Positions 1 through 7,507 of a stretch of 9,726 bases of DNA are shown piece after piece (positions within the stretch are counted from its first letter, which is position 1; each line of letters opens with the position of its first letter). The notes under the pieces were generated by a model. It searched no databases and had not been told where the DNA came from. It was given only the letters and a program-made list of their open reading frames with translations. The position numbers and the translations under genes are program-made. Source of the DNA: an uncultured Oscillospiraceae bacterium (lineage in GTDB: Bacteria > Bacillota > Clostridia > Oscillospirales > Oscillospiraceae); assembly GCA_934659445.1 (NCBI GenBank), contig CAKUHV010000066.1, positions 1 to 9,726 on the forward strand. Reading direction: 5' to 3'.

Positions 1-2351
1 GCACAGTGATCCTGATGGCGGTGTGCAGCGCGGGCTTCTTTATCCCCCTGCTGGTCCGCCTGTTCCAGATCACCATCATTGATCACGACGAGTATCAGGC
101 CCGGGCCGCCCGGCAGCGGGCCGCCACGGTGCAGGTCTCGGCCAGCCGGGGGGAGATCCTGGACGCCAACGGCAACGTGCTGGCGGTGTCCGCCACGGTC
201 TACAACCTGATCCTGTCCCCCCTGGATCTGGTGAACAGCGTGAGCAAGGCCAAATTCACCAGGGGGGATGTGCTGGACCAGGCGGCCTATCAGGGGGAGA
301 TCGACCGCCGCCGCGCCGCTGCGGTGGACGGTCTGTGCGCCCTGTTCCCCGACATGGACCGGGAGAAGCTGGCCGCCCGGATGGAGAAGACCTACTCCCA
401 GTATGAGGTGCTGCGAACCAAGATCGAGGCGGAGGACGCCCAGAGGGTGCGGGAGCTGCTGACCGAACTGAAGTGCAGCAGCTACCTGTATCTGACCCCG
501 GACACCAAGCGGTATTACCCTTACGGCGCTCTGGCCAGTCAGGCACTGGGCTTTGTAAACGCCAACGGCGGCGCTTATGGACTTGAGGCCTACTATAACG
601 ATCTGCTGGAGGGGGACCCCGGCTGGGTGCTCACCGAGCGCACCGGCCGCGGCATCGAGATGTACAGCAGCTATGCCGACTACATCGACGCCGCCAACGG
701 CTATACCCTGAAGCTCTCTCTGGACGACACCATTCAGGCTTACGCCGAAAAGGCGCTGGAGGAGGGCATTCAGGCCTACGACATCCAGAATGGCGCCTTC
801 TGCATCGTGATGGACCCGAACACCGCGGAGATCAAGGCCATCGCCAGCGCCCCGGAGTTCGACCCCAACGACTACTCCTCGGTGACCGATGAGCGGCTGC
901 TGGCCAAGGCGGAGGCCGCCGTGTCCGGGATCTATGAGACGATGAAGGCGGACAACACAGAGGGCAAAACGGACGAGGAACTCCAGTCCGCCGCCCGCAG
1001 TCAGGCTCTGGCCAACGCCCAGTTCACCATGTGGAGCAACAAGGCCATTAACGAGCCCTACGAGCCGGGCTCCACCTTCAAGGCCGTGGTGCTGGCCGCC
1101 GCCCTTGAGGAGGGGGTGGTCAGCGAGACGGATACCTTTTACTGCTCCGGCTCCTACAAGGTGCCCGGGTGGAGCAAGCCCATCAGCTGCTCCAAGCACA
1201 GCGGACACGGCACCCAGACTCTGGCCCAGGCGGTGCAGAACTCCTGCAACCCCGCCTTTATGCAGATCGGTCAGCGGCTGGGCATCGAGAAGTTCTATGA
1301 GTATTTCGAGGCCTTCGGGCTGAAGGAGCAGACCGGCGTGGACCTGCCCGGCGAGGGGGTCAGCCAGGTTTGGGATAAGTCCGCTATGACCACGGTGGAT
1401 CTGGCGGTGGGCTCCTTCGGCCAGCGCTTCAAGATCACCCCCCTGCAGAACATCCGGGCCTTCTCCGCTGTCATCAACGGCGGCTATCTGCTCACCCCCC
1501 ATGTGGTGCAGTCGGTGATGCAGGACGACACCGTGGTGGAGAGCACTGAGACCGAGGTGGTGCGTCAGGTCATCAGCCGGGAGACCAGCGACACCTGCCG
1601 GAAGATCCTGGAGAGTGTGGTGTCGGAGGGCACCGGCGGCAACGCCTATGTGGCGGGCTACCGCATCGGGGGCAAGACGGGCACGTCGGAGACCGAGGTG
1701 GACGGCGAGGTCATCGTCTCCTTTATGGGCTTTGCTCCCGCCGACGACCCCCAGGTCATCGTCCTGCTGGCCTATGACCGGCCCAAGCGCTCCTCCCCGG
1801 GCAGCAACTACGGCACCACCGGGGTGTATATCAGCGGCGGCAACATGGCCGCCAAGCAGGCGGGCAAGCTGATCGCCAACATTCTGGACTACATGGGCGT
1901 GGAGAAGACCTACACCCGGGATGAGTCCGCCGCCGTGGACGTGCAGACCCCCGGCGTCACCGGTATGACGGTGGGCGACGCTGCTGCCGCCCTGGAGAAG
2001 AAGGGGCTGAAATACCGCACCGTGGGTCAGGGGGACACCGTGACCACCCAGATCCCCGCCAAGGGCGCCGCAGTGCCCGGCGGCTCCGCTGTGATCCTGT
2101 ATCTGGGGGACGCCGCCCCGGAGGAGAGCGCCCAGGTGCCCGATGTGACGGGCATGGGCTATGACGCCGCCCGGGCCAAGCTGGAGAGCGCAGGCTTCTT
2201 CATGCGGGCCGGGGGGACCAACACCTTCTACGGCAGCGCGTCCAAAGCCGGCAGCCAGAGTGTGGCCGGAGGGGAGGCCGCACCCCTGGGCACGGTGATC
2301 GATGTGCAGTTCACCAATGTGGTGGAGGACGGCTGGGTGAATACCGGCTGA
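1..2351 (+). CDS. ftsI/spoVD: Class B penicillin-binding protein with two PASTA domains (FtsI/SpoVD type), 5' partial
   Basis: Septal or sporulation peptidoglycan D,D-transpeptidase, anchored in the membrane and cross-linking stem peptides outside the cell. Residues below are counted from the GTG at position 6. Residues 1-20 are a hydrophobic anchor. The PBP dimerisation domain begins near RGEILDANGNVLA (48-60). The transpeptidase domain spans about 263-625 and has all three catalytic motifs: STFK (S356-K359, active serine codon at 1071), SCN (413-415) and KTGT (557-560). Two PASTA domains follow, at about 645-700 and 708-770. The frame is open to the window edge (codon 3-5 is ACA), and family members carry a short cytoplasmic segment before the anchor, so the real start probably lies upstream; the GTG at 6 is unlikely to be the start. 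A charged, Ala-rich stretch of about 55 residues separates FDPNDY from the WSNKAI lead-in to the active serine, longer than usual. B. subtilis PBP2B has two PASTA domains and SpoVD one, but the position directly before murE is that of spoVD, so the division or sporulation role is undecided. Confidence 0.95.
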   Translation, partial: TVILMAVCSAGFFIPLLVRLFQITIIDHDEYQARAARQRAATVQVSASRGEILDANGNVLAVSATVYNLILSPLDLVNSVSKAKFTRGDVLDQAAYQGEIDRRRAAAVDGLCALFPDMDREKLAARMEKTYSQYEVLRTKIEAEDAQRVRELLTELKCSSYLYLTPDTKRYYPYGALASQALGFVNANGGAYGLEAYYNDLLEGDPGWVLTERTGRGIEMYSSYADYIDAANGYTLKLSLDDTIQAYAEKALEEGIQAYDIQNGAFCIVMDPNTAEIKAIASAPEFDPNDYSSVTDERLLAKAEAAVSGIYETMKADNTEGKTDEELQSAARSQALANAQFTMWSNKAINEPYEPGSTFKAVVLAAALEEGVVSETDTFYCSGSYKVPGWSKPISCSKHSGHGTQTLAQAVQNSCNPAFMQIGQRLGIEKFYEYFEAFGLKEQTGVDLPGEGVSQVWDKSAMTTVDLAVGSFGQRFKITPLQNIRAFSAVINGGYLLTPHVVQSVMQDDTVVESTETEVVRQVISRETSDTCRKILESVVSEGTGGNAYVAGYRIGGKTGTSETEVDGEVIVSFMGFAPADDPQVIVLLAYDRPKRSSPGSNYGTTGVYISGGNMAAKQAGKLIANILDYMGVEKTYTRDESAAVDVQTPGVTGMTVGDAAAALEKKGLKYRTVGQGDTVTTQIPAKGAAVPGGSAVILYLGDAAPEESAQVPDVTGMGYDAARAKLESAGFFMRAGGTNTFYGSASKAGSQSVAGGEAAPLGTVIDVQFTNVVEDGWVNTG

Positions 2352-2424
2352 GCGTGGGTCTGTCAAAACCGTGCCTGTCCCTTATCCTGCGATAGTAAAA
2401 TTAAAGAGAATGAAACCCGCCCTT

Positions 2425-2430
2425 GAGGGG
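2425..2430 (+). promoter_or_regulatory. Ribosome binding site of murE
   Basis: GAGGGG ends 7 bases before GTG 2438. It decides the start: an in-frame TTG at 2423 overlaps this site and has no ribosome binding site of its own. The GTG start gives an N-terminus MKLYNLL that looks like typical MurE proteins. Confidence 0.7.
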
Positions 2431-2437
2431 TGATACT

Positions 2438-3916
2438 GTGAAGCTGTACAATCTTTTGAACGGCGTGCCCCTCACCGGGGCGAGTATCGACCAAAATATG
2501 GAAATTACTTCCATATCCTATGACAGCAGGGCTGTGGAGCCCGGGGCGCTGTTTGCCGCCCTGCCCGGAGAGCGTGACGACGGAAGCCGCCACATCCGGG
2601 AGGCGCTGGACAGGGGCGCGGCGGCGGTGCTGTGCTCCGCACCGCCCCCGTGGGACGGTCCGTGGCTGACGGCGGAGGAGCCCCGCCTGTCCATGGCCCG
2701 GATTTGCGCCAACTGGTTCGGACGGCCGGGGGATGAGATGACCCTGATCGCCGTTACCGGCACCAACGGCAAGACCACCACCACAAATCTGATCCGGGAG
2801 CTGCTGCAGGGCGCCCTGCACACCGGGGTGGGGCTGATCGGCACCAACCGCTATGTGGTGGGCCAACGGGAGCTGCCCGCTGACCGCACCACCCCCGACT
2901 GCTATGAGCTGCAGCACCTGCTGCGGCAGATGGCGGACGAGGGCTGCACCCACGTGGTGATGGAGGCATCCTCCCACGCGCTGGTGCAGCACCGGCTGGA
3001 GGGCCTGACCTTTCAGGTCGGAGTATTCACCAACCTGACTCAGGACCATCTGGACTACCACCGGACCATGGAGGAGTACCGTCTGGCCAAGGGGCTGCTG
3101 TTCCGGCAGTGCCGCCGGGGGGTGCTCAATCTGGACGACGAGGCGGGCCGCTGGTATTTGCAGCATATCTCCTGCCCCGCCTTTACCTACTCCGAGCGGC
3201 GGGATGCCGCCCATCTTACCGCCCACGAGCTGCGGCTGTATCCCGACCATGTGGAGTTCGAGGCGGTCACCGTGGACGAGATCGCCCATGTCTGCCTGCC
3301 CATTCCCGGGGGCTTTTCGGTATACAACGCTCTGGCGGCCCTGTCGGCCGGTCTTTGTCTTGGCCTGAGCCTGAAGGAGATGGCCCCTGTGCTGGCTGCC
3401 GTAAAGGGGGTCAAGGGCAGGGTGGAGGTGGTCCCCGTGCCCGCGCCCTACACTGTGGTAATCGACTACGCCCACTCCCCCAACGCGCTGGAGAACATCC
3501 TGACCACCGCCCGGGACTTTACCCGGGGGCGGCTGATCTGTGTGTTCGGCTGCGGCGGAGACCGGGACCGCACCAAGCGGCCCATCATGGGGGGCGTGGC
3601 GGAGAGCATGGCGGATCTGACGGTGGTCACCTCTGACAACCCCCGCAGCGAGGAGCCCATGGCCATCATCCGGGAGATCCTGTCCGGCATGGAGGGCGGA
3701 CCGGCCCATGTGGAGCCCGACCGGAAAAAGGCCATCGCCTGGGCGCTGGAGCACGGGCAGCCGGGGGATGTGATCGTCCTGGCCGGCAAGGGCCACGAGA
3801 CCTATCAGGAACTGGCCGGCGGAAGGGTCCATCTGGACGAGCGGGAGGTCATCCGGGACTGGTTCGCCGCCCGGGAAATGGAGAAAAAAGGACTGGAGAT
3901 TCCGCCGTCAGCGTAG
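2438..3916 (+). CDS. murE: UDP-N-acetylmuramoyl-tripeptide synthetase MurE (meso-diaminopimelate type)
   Basis: Cytoplasmic Mur ligase that adds the third residue to UDP-MurNAc-L-Ala-D-Glu using ATP; 492 residues from the GTG start, a normal length. The N-terminal substrate domain is about 1-100. The central ATPase domain carries the P-loop GTNGKTTT (108-115), the substrate motif TTPD (151-154) and the lysine expected to be carbamylated, K218 in YRLAKGLLF. The C-terminal domain starts near 327 and includes DYAHSPNALE (343-352), the DNPR signature (400-403) and AGKGHETYQ (449-457). DNPR is the known marker for meso-diaminopimelate rather than lysine, so the organism probably has DAP-type peptidoglycan. 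The gene follows the PBP after 86 bp and precedes mraY by 53 bp. No murF is fused or adjacent. The opposite strand is open over most of this gene, but that is a shadow of GC-rich coding sequence. Confidence 0.97.
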   Translation: MKLYNLLNGVPLTGASIDQNMEITSISYDSRAVEPGALFAALPGERDDGSRHIREALDRGAAAVLCSAPPPWDGPWLTAEEPRLSMARICANWFGRPGDEMTLIAVTGTNGKTTTTNLIRELLQGALHTGVGLIGTNRYVVGQRELPADRTTPDCYELQHLLRQMADEGCTHVVMEASSHALVQHRLEGLTFQVGVFTNLTQDHLDYHRTMEEYRLAKGLLFRQCRRGVLNLDDEAGRWYLQHISCPAFTYSERRDAAHLTAHELRLYPDHVEFEAVTVDEIAHVCLPIPGGFSVYNALAALSAGLCLGLSLKEMAPVLAAVKGVKGRVEVVPVPAPYTVVIDYAHSPNALENILTTARDFTRGRLICVFGCGGDRDRTKRPIMGGVAESMADLTVVTSDNPRSEEPMAIIREILSGMEGGPAHVEPDRKKAIAWALEHGQPGDVIVLAGKGHETYQELAGGRVHLDEREVIRDWFAAREMEKKGLEIPPSA

Positions 3917-3922
3917 TATAAT
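3894..3922 (+). promoter_or_regulatory. Possible internal promoter upstream of mraY
   Basis: A perfect TATAAT (3917-3922) lies just after the murE stop. A TGGAGA (3894-3899, 4 of 6 matches to TTGACA) sits 17 bases upstream, inside the murE 3' end. A consensus -10 in this AT-rich pocket of a GC-rich cluster is suggestive, and a start near 3929 would leave a leader of about 40 bases. The weak -35 and the short AT-rich context leave chance as a real alternative. Confidence 0.35.
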
Positions 3923-3956
3923 ATTATGCCTGCGTTATACCAGAGAAAGAAACCGT

Positions 3957-3961
3957 GGAGG
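3957..3961 (+). promoter_or_regulatory. Ribosome binding site of mraY
   Basis: GGAGG ends 8 bases before ATG 3970. The in-frame GTG at 3955 overlaps this site and is therefore an unlikely start. A second ATG at 3973 directly follows the first and cannot be excluded. Confidence 0.7.
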
Positions 3962-3969
3962 TTTTCCCT

Positions 3970-4959
3970 ATGATGTACGTTTTGAGCTTTATCGTGTCCT
4001 TCGGCGTGGCCCTGATTGCGGGGCGCATCCTAATCCCGGTGCTGCACCGGCTGAAGGCCGGCCAGTCCATCCGGGAGGACGGCCCCACCTGGCATATGAA
4101 CAAGCAGGGCACCCCTACCATGGGGGGCATCATGTTCATCCTGTCCATCGCCGTGGCCATAGGGGCGGCGGGCTGGAGCCTGCTGAGTGAGGGGAGACTG
4201 GACATGGTGTTCGTGTTCCTGTTTGCTCTGGTGTTCGGCGTTATCGGCTTTATTGACGACTTTCAAAAGCTGCGCCACCACGCCAACGAGGGGCTGACCG
4301 CCCCCCAGAAGTTCCTGCTTCAGCTGGCGGCGGCGGTGCTGTTTCTGGTGCTGCTGCGCCGGTCCGGCGCGGTGACCCCCGACCTCTACATCCCCTTCTT
4401 CAATGTGGAGCTGGTGGGCATCCCCTGGCCCATCTATATGGTTTTTGCCGTGTTCGTCATCGTGGCCACGGTGAACGCCGTCAACCTGACCGACGGGGTG
4501 GACGGCCTGTCCTCCGGCGTTACCATCCCCGTGGCCCTGTTCTATACGGCGGCGGCTGCCTGGTACGGCCGGGATGACATCGGCCTGCTGTCCGCTGCTC
4601 TGGCCGGGGGCCTGGCCGCCTTCCTGATTTACAACTTCCACCCCGCCAAGGTGTTCATGGGGGACACGGGCTCCCTGTTCCTGGGGGGGATGGTGTGCGG
4701 GCTGGCCTTTGCCCTGAACATGCCGCTGATCATCCCCGTGGTGGGACTGGTGTATGTGGCTGAGACCCTGTCCGACATCATTCAGGTGGTATACTTCAAA
4801 AAGACCGGGGGCAAGCGCTTTTTCCGCATGGCCCCCCTGCACCACCACTTTGAGCTGGGCGGCTGGAGCGAGACCAAGCTGTTCTGCGTCTTCTCCGGCG
4901 TGACCCTGCTCATGTGCGTGCTGGGCTTCCTGGGCGTGATGAACCGCTACCCCGTTTAA
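3970..4959 (+). CDS. mraY: Phospho-N-acetylmuramoyl-pentapeptide-transferase MraY
   Basis: Integral membrane enzyme that transfers phospho-MurNAc-pentapeptide from UDP to undecaprenyl phosphate, making lipid I on the cytoplasmic face. It has 329 residues, close to the short Gram-positive form (about 324 in B. subtilis). Multiple hydrophobic helices run through the protein, matching the ten-helix family fold. Conserved motifs are the N-terminal GPTWHMNKQGTPTMGG (38-53), GFIDD (93-97, with the metal and substrate aspartates D96 and D97), NLTDGVDGL (172-180), FMGDTGSLFLGG (229-240, D232) and the histidine motif PLHHHFE (289-295). All key residues are present, so the enzyme looks functional. It is followed 36 bp later by ftsW; in B. 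subtilis murD lies between the two, and here it does not. Confidence 0.98.
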   Translation: MMYVLSFIVSFGVALIAGRILIPVLHRLKAGQSIREDGPTWHMNKQGTPTMGGIMFILSIAVAIGAAGWSLLSEGRLDMVFVFLFALVFGVIGFIDDFQKLRHHANEGLTAPQKFLLQLAAAVLFLVLLRRSGAVTPDLYIPFFNVELVGIPWPIYMVFAVFVIVATVNAVNLTDGVDGLSSGVTIPVALFYTAAAAWYGRDDIGLLSAALAGGLAAFLIYNFHPAKVFMGDTGSLFLGGMVCGLAFALNMPLIIPVVGLVYVAETLSDIIQVVYFKKTGGKRFFRMAPLHHHFELGGWSETKLFCVFSGVTLLMCVLGFLGVMNRYPV

Positions 4960-4995
4960 GACCGGAAAGAAAACTGCTGGAGAGGAGGGACATCC

Positions 4996-6198
4996 ATGCC
5001 CCGGAAAGCGCCCCGCGACTATACCATGGAGGAGCAGCTGGCCCGGGGGCCGCTGGATCTGCCCTTCCTCATGCTGACCATGATGCTGCTGGGCATCGGG
5101 CTGGTAATGATGTTCTCCGCCTCTTACGCCGTGGCTTACTACGACCCCCAGGTCAGCTCCCCATATTTCTACATCAGACGGCAGGCGACCTTTGCCGTGG
5201 GCGGCGTGATCATCATGATGATCGTGTCTCACATCAATTATCAGAGCTTCCGCTGGATGTCGGTGCCCGCCATCGTGGGCTCCATTTTCCTGCTGGTGCT
5301 GGTGTACACCCCTCTGGGTGTGGAGGAGAACCAGGCCCGGCGGTGGCTGAAGCTGGGCATCCGCTTTCAGCCCTCTGAGATCGCCAAGGTGGCGGTGATC
5401 CTGTTTTTCGCCGCCATGCTGTGCAAGCGGGACACCAGAAAACGGCGGCACTGGAAAAATCGCACGCTGGGGGGGCGCATCCTGAATTTTCTGGAGCGCA
5501 TCGGGTTTATCGAGCTGGTCCCCTACGGGGCCATCCTGATGATCATCGCCCTGCTGGTGGTGAAGCAGCCCCACCTGTCCGGCACTCTGCTGATCCTGGC
5601 GGGGGGCGCCTCGGTGCTGTGGGCGGCGGGCATCCACTGGGGCTGGTTCGCAGCAGGGGGCGCTCTGGTGGCCGGGGGGATGTGGTGGATCATCACCAAC
5701 ACCGCCTATATGACCGACCGGATCAACCTGTGGCTGGACCCCTGGGCCGACTTCCGGGGCAACGGCTGGCAGACCTGTCAGTCCCTGCTGGCCATGGGCT
5801 CCGGCGGCCTGTTCGGCGTGGGTCTGGGCAACAGCAAGGGCAAGTTCGACTATGTGTCGGAGTCGGAGAACGACTTTGTGTTCTCCATCCTGGTGGAGGA
5901 GCTGGGCTATATCGGCGGGGCCATCGTGCTCATCCTGTTCGCCATGCTCATCCTGCGGGGGTACTGGCTGGCCCTCCACGCCCGGGATAAGTTCGGCACC
6001 CTGACCACCGTGGGCATCATTACGCTGCTGGCGGTGCAGGTGTTCCTGAATGTGGGAGTGGTCACCAACCTGATCCCCAATACCGGCATCTCCCTGCCCT
6101 TCTTCAGCTTCGGCGGCACGGCCCTGGTGATACAGCTGGCGGAGATGGGCATGGTGCTGAGCATATCCAGGCAGATCCCCCCGGTGAAGCAAGACTGA
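4996..6198 (+). CDS. ftsW: SEDS-family lipid II glycosyltransferase FtsW/SpoVE
   Basis: Polytopic membrane protein of the SEDS family that polymerises lipid II into glycan strands and works with a cognate class B PBP, probably the one at the left of this window. It has 400 residues, a normal length. AGGAGGG (4983-4989) sits 6 bases before the ATG. Family motifs include RRWLKLG and FQPSEIAKVAVI (115-135), INLWLDPWADFRGNGWQ (243-259), GSGGLFGVGLGNS (268-280) and ESENDFVFSILVEELG (289-304). The aspartate D293 in the last motif aligns with the SEDS residue known to be essential in RodA and FtsW. PNTGISLPFFSFGGTAL (361-377) closes the core. A basic loop near 144-156 (KRDTRKRRHWKNR) is cytoplasmic by the positive-inside rule. 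One variant is QPHLSGT (191-197), where many members have QPDLGT. FtsW and its sporulation paralogue SpoVE cannot be told apart from this sequence. Confidence 0.96.
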   Translation: MPRKAPRDYTMEEQLARGPLDLPFLMLTMMLLGIGLVMMFSASYAVAYYDPQVSSPYFYIRRQATFAVGGVIIMMIVSHINYQSFRWMSVPAIVGSIFLLVLVYTPLGVEENQARRWLKLGIRFQPSEIAKVAVILFFAAMLCKRDTRKRRHWKNRTLGGRILNFLERIGFIELVPYGAILMIIALLVVKQPHLSGTLLILAGGASVLWAAGIHWGWFAAGGALVAGGMWWIITNTAYMTDRINLWLDPWADFRGNGWQTCQSLLAMGSGGLFGVGLGNSKGKFDYVSESENDFVFSILVEELGYIGGAIVLILFAMLILRGYWLALHARDKFGTLTTVGIITLLAVQVFLNVGVVTNLIPNTGISLPFFSFGGTALVIQLAEMGMVLSISRQIPPVKQD

Positions 6199-6208
6199 TC
6201 ACATAAAC

Positions 6209-6213
6209 GAGGT
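6209..6213 (+). promoter_or_regulatory. Ribosome binding site of murG
   Basis: GAGGT (part of CGAGGTG) ends 7 bases before ATG 6221. The in-frame GTG at 6212 lies within this site, so ATG 6221 is preferred; it gives the usual MurG N-terminus with the glycine-rich loop starting at residue 8. Confidence 0.65.
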
Positions 6214-6220
6214 GTCAGAT

Positions 6221-7339
6221 ATGAATATACTCTTTACCTGCGGCGGCACCGCCGGACATGTCAACCCTGCGGTGGCGCTGGCCCACATCTTCCAGCAGCG
6301 TCAGCCCGGCACCCGGGTCCTCTTTGTGGGGGCGGACGGCGGGATGGAGACCCGCCTTGTGCCCAAGGAGGGCTATCGCATCGAGACGGTGACCATCACC
6401 AACTTCCACCGTTCCCTGGCTCCGGCGGACATCGCCCACAATCTGGGAACCCTCATCAATATGCAGAAGTCCCGGGGGCAGGCCAGGGCCATCCTGGATG
6501 AGTTCAAGCCCGACCTGGTGGTGGGCACGGGGGGCTATGCCTCCTACCCCGTGGTGAATGCGGCGGCCAAGCGGGGTATCCCCACCGCCGTGCACGAGTC
6601 CAACGCCGTGCCCGGCCTGACCACCAAGGCCCTGTCCAAGGTGGTGGACCGGGTGATGGTGGGCTTTGAGGAGAGCCGCGCCCACTACGACGACCCGTCC
6701 AAGGTGGTGGTCACCGGTACGCCGGTGCGGGGAGATTTCTTCAAGTACACCCGCCAGCAGGCCCGGGAGCAGCTGGGTCTGACCGACGACCGGCCCCTGC
6801 TGCTGTCCTACTGGGGCTCGCTGGGGGCGGAGGCCATGAACCGCCAGATGGTGGGCTTCATCGCCCAGGAGTGCTACGCCGGCGCCCCGTGGCACCACAT
6901 CCACGGCGCCGGCCGGGACTACAGCTGGATGACCGAGGAGATCGCCCGCAAGGGCTTGAAGCTGGAGGGCAGCGGCATCGAGGTGCGGGAGTATATCTAC
7001 GATATGCCCCTGGTCATGGCCGCCGCCGACCTGGTCTTGTGCCGGGCGGGGGCCTCCACGATCTCGGAGCTGACCGCCATCGCGAAGCCCTCGATCCTTG
7101 TGCCCTCCCCCAACGTCACCGCCAACCATCAGGAGAAGAACGCGCGGGTGCTGGCCGACCAGGGGGCTGCCCGGCTGCTGCTGGAGAAGGACTGTGTGGG
7201 GGACACCCTGTATACCGCCGCGGAGTCCCTGCTGCGGGATAAGCCCCGGCGGGACGGTATGGTGCGCGCCCTGAACAGCATGGCCGTGCCCGACGCGGGG
7301 GAGAAGATCTATAAGACCCTGATGGAGATCGTGAAGTAA
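6221..7339 (+). CDS. murG: UDP-N-acetylglucosamine:lipid I N-acetylglucosaminyltransferase MurG
   Basis: Peripheral membrane GT-B glycosyltransferase that adds GlcNAc to lipid I, giving lipid II for FtsW and the PBPs. It has 372 residues, slightly over the usual 355-365. The N-terminal acceptor domain has the first glycine loop GGTAGHVNPA (8-17, catalytic-region H13), the loop GTGGYASYP (102-110) and HESNAVPGLTTKAL (125-138). GTPVRGDF (166-173) marks the crossing into the C-terminal donor domain. There, the usual GGSxGA loop reads WGSLGA (198-203), and the UDP-GlcNAc site follows in RAGASTISEL (275-284) and NHQEKNAR (302-309). The coding start is 22 bp after the ftsW stop, consistent with co-transcription. 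Downstream lies the longest gap of the cluster. Confidence 0.97.
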   Translation: MNILFTCGGTAGHVNPAVALAHIFQQRQPGTRVLFVGADGGMETRLVPKEGYRIETVTITNFHRSLAPADIAHNLGTLINMQKSRGQARAILDEFKPDLVVGTGGYASYPVVNAAAKRGIPTAVHESNAVPGLTTKALSKVVDRVMVGFEESRAHYDDPSKVVVTGTPVRGDFFKYTRQQAREQLGLTDDRPLLLSYWGSLGAEAMNRQMVGFIAQECYAGAPWHHIHGAGRDYSWMTEEIARKGLKLEGSGIEVREYIYDMPLVMAAADLVLCRAGASTISELTAIAKPSILVPSPNVTANHQEKNARVLADQGAARLLLEKDCVGDTLYTAAESLLRDKPRRDGMVRALNSMAVPDAGEKIYKTLMEIVK

Positions 7340-7347
7340 GACTGTCT

Positions 7348-7369
7348 CTCACAACGGCTCAACGTTTGA
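7348..7369 (+). repeat. Direct repeat, copy 1
   Basis: A 22-bp sequence starting ctcacaacgg and ending aacgtttga. It is identical to 7482-7503 and begins 8 bases after the murG stop. The flanking bases differ at the two copies (T and A here, G and C there), so the match is exactly 22 bp. Confidence 0.9.
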
Positions 7370-7393
7370 AGGACACGTTTCGCCTGTTCGCGA

Positions 7394-7480
7394 CGCGCGG
7401 CTTCCCTCCGTCTCGAAACACAAACAGCCGGGCCTGCAGCCCGTCTTGGTTTGCGTTTCTCGCTGCGGTCCATCCGCGCG
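7394..7480 (+). other. GC-rich imperfect hairpin between the direct repeats
   Basis: The inner stem pairs 7415-7433 with 7439-7459: 17 of 19 left-arm bases pair, with one A-C mismatch, one C-T mismatch and a two-base bulge, around the 5-base loop CTGCA. An outer 7-bp stem pairs 7394-7400 (CGCGCGG) with 7474-7480 (CCGCGCG), separated from the inner stem by a symmetric 14-base internal loop. GTTTCG at 7377-7382 could compete for CGAAAC at 7414-7419. No T tract follows, so a classical intrinsic terminator is not supported. It may be a mobile or dispersed repeat, a structured leader or a small RNA; the sequence alone does not say which. Confidence 0.65.
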
Positions 7481-7481
7481 G

Positions 7482-7503
7482 CTCACAACGGCTCAACGTT
7501 TGA
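7482..7503 (+). repeat. Direct repeat, copy 2
   Basis: Exact second copy of the 22-bp repeat at 7348-7369, 134 bp downstream start to start, with 112 bp between the copies. It ends 39 bases before the murA start codon. Confidence 0.9.
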
Positions 7504-7507
7504 CATA

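Noticed and set aside
6..8. GTG at 6 as the true start of the PBP
   Set aside because: The frame stays open to the window edge, the hydrophobic anchor starts immediately, and the usual short cytoplasmic N-terminus would be missing.
2396..2401. TAAAAT upstream of murE as a -10 element
   Set aside because: The bases 16-18 upstream show no resemblance to a -35 element and there is no extended -10.
2363..3832. Long open frame on the opposite strand of murE (489 codons)
   Set aside because: It lies fully within a clear murE, has no recognisable domain and is rich in Gly, Gln, His and Pro, as expected for a shadow of GC-rich coding sequence.
4030..6192. Very long open frame on the opposite strand of mraY and ftsW (720 codons)
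   Set aside because: It covers two unmistakable membrane-protein genes and their intergenic gap. Its His-, Gln- and Gly-rich translation mirrors the hydrophobic codons of the sense strand, with no domain.
6215..7129. Opposite-strand open frame over murG (304 codons)
   Set aside because: It is a shadow of murG with low-complexity composition.
7415..7459. Intrinsic terminator after murG
   Set aside because: The stem is strong, but it is followed by TCGCTGCGG rather than a T tract.
7348..7503. CRISPR-like pair of repeats
   Set aside because: There are only two copies, 112 bp apart, with no regular spacers and no cas genes.
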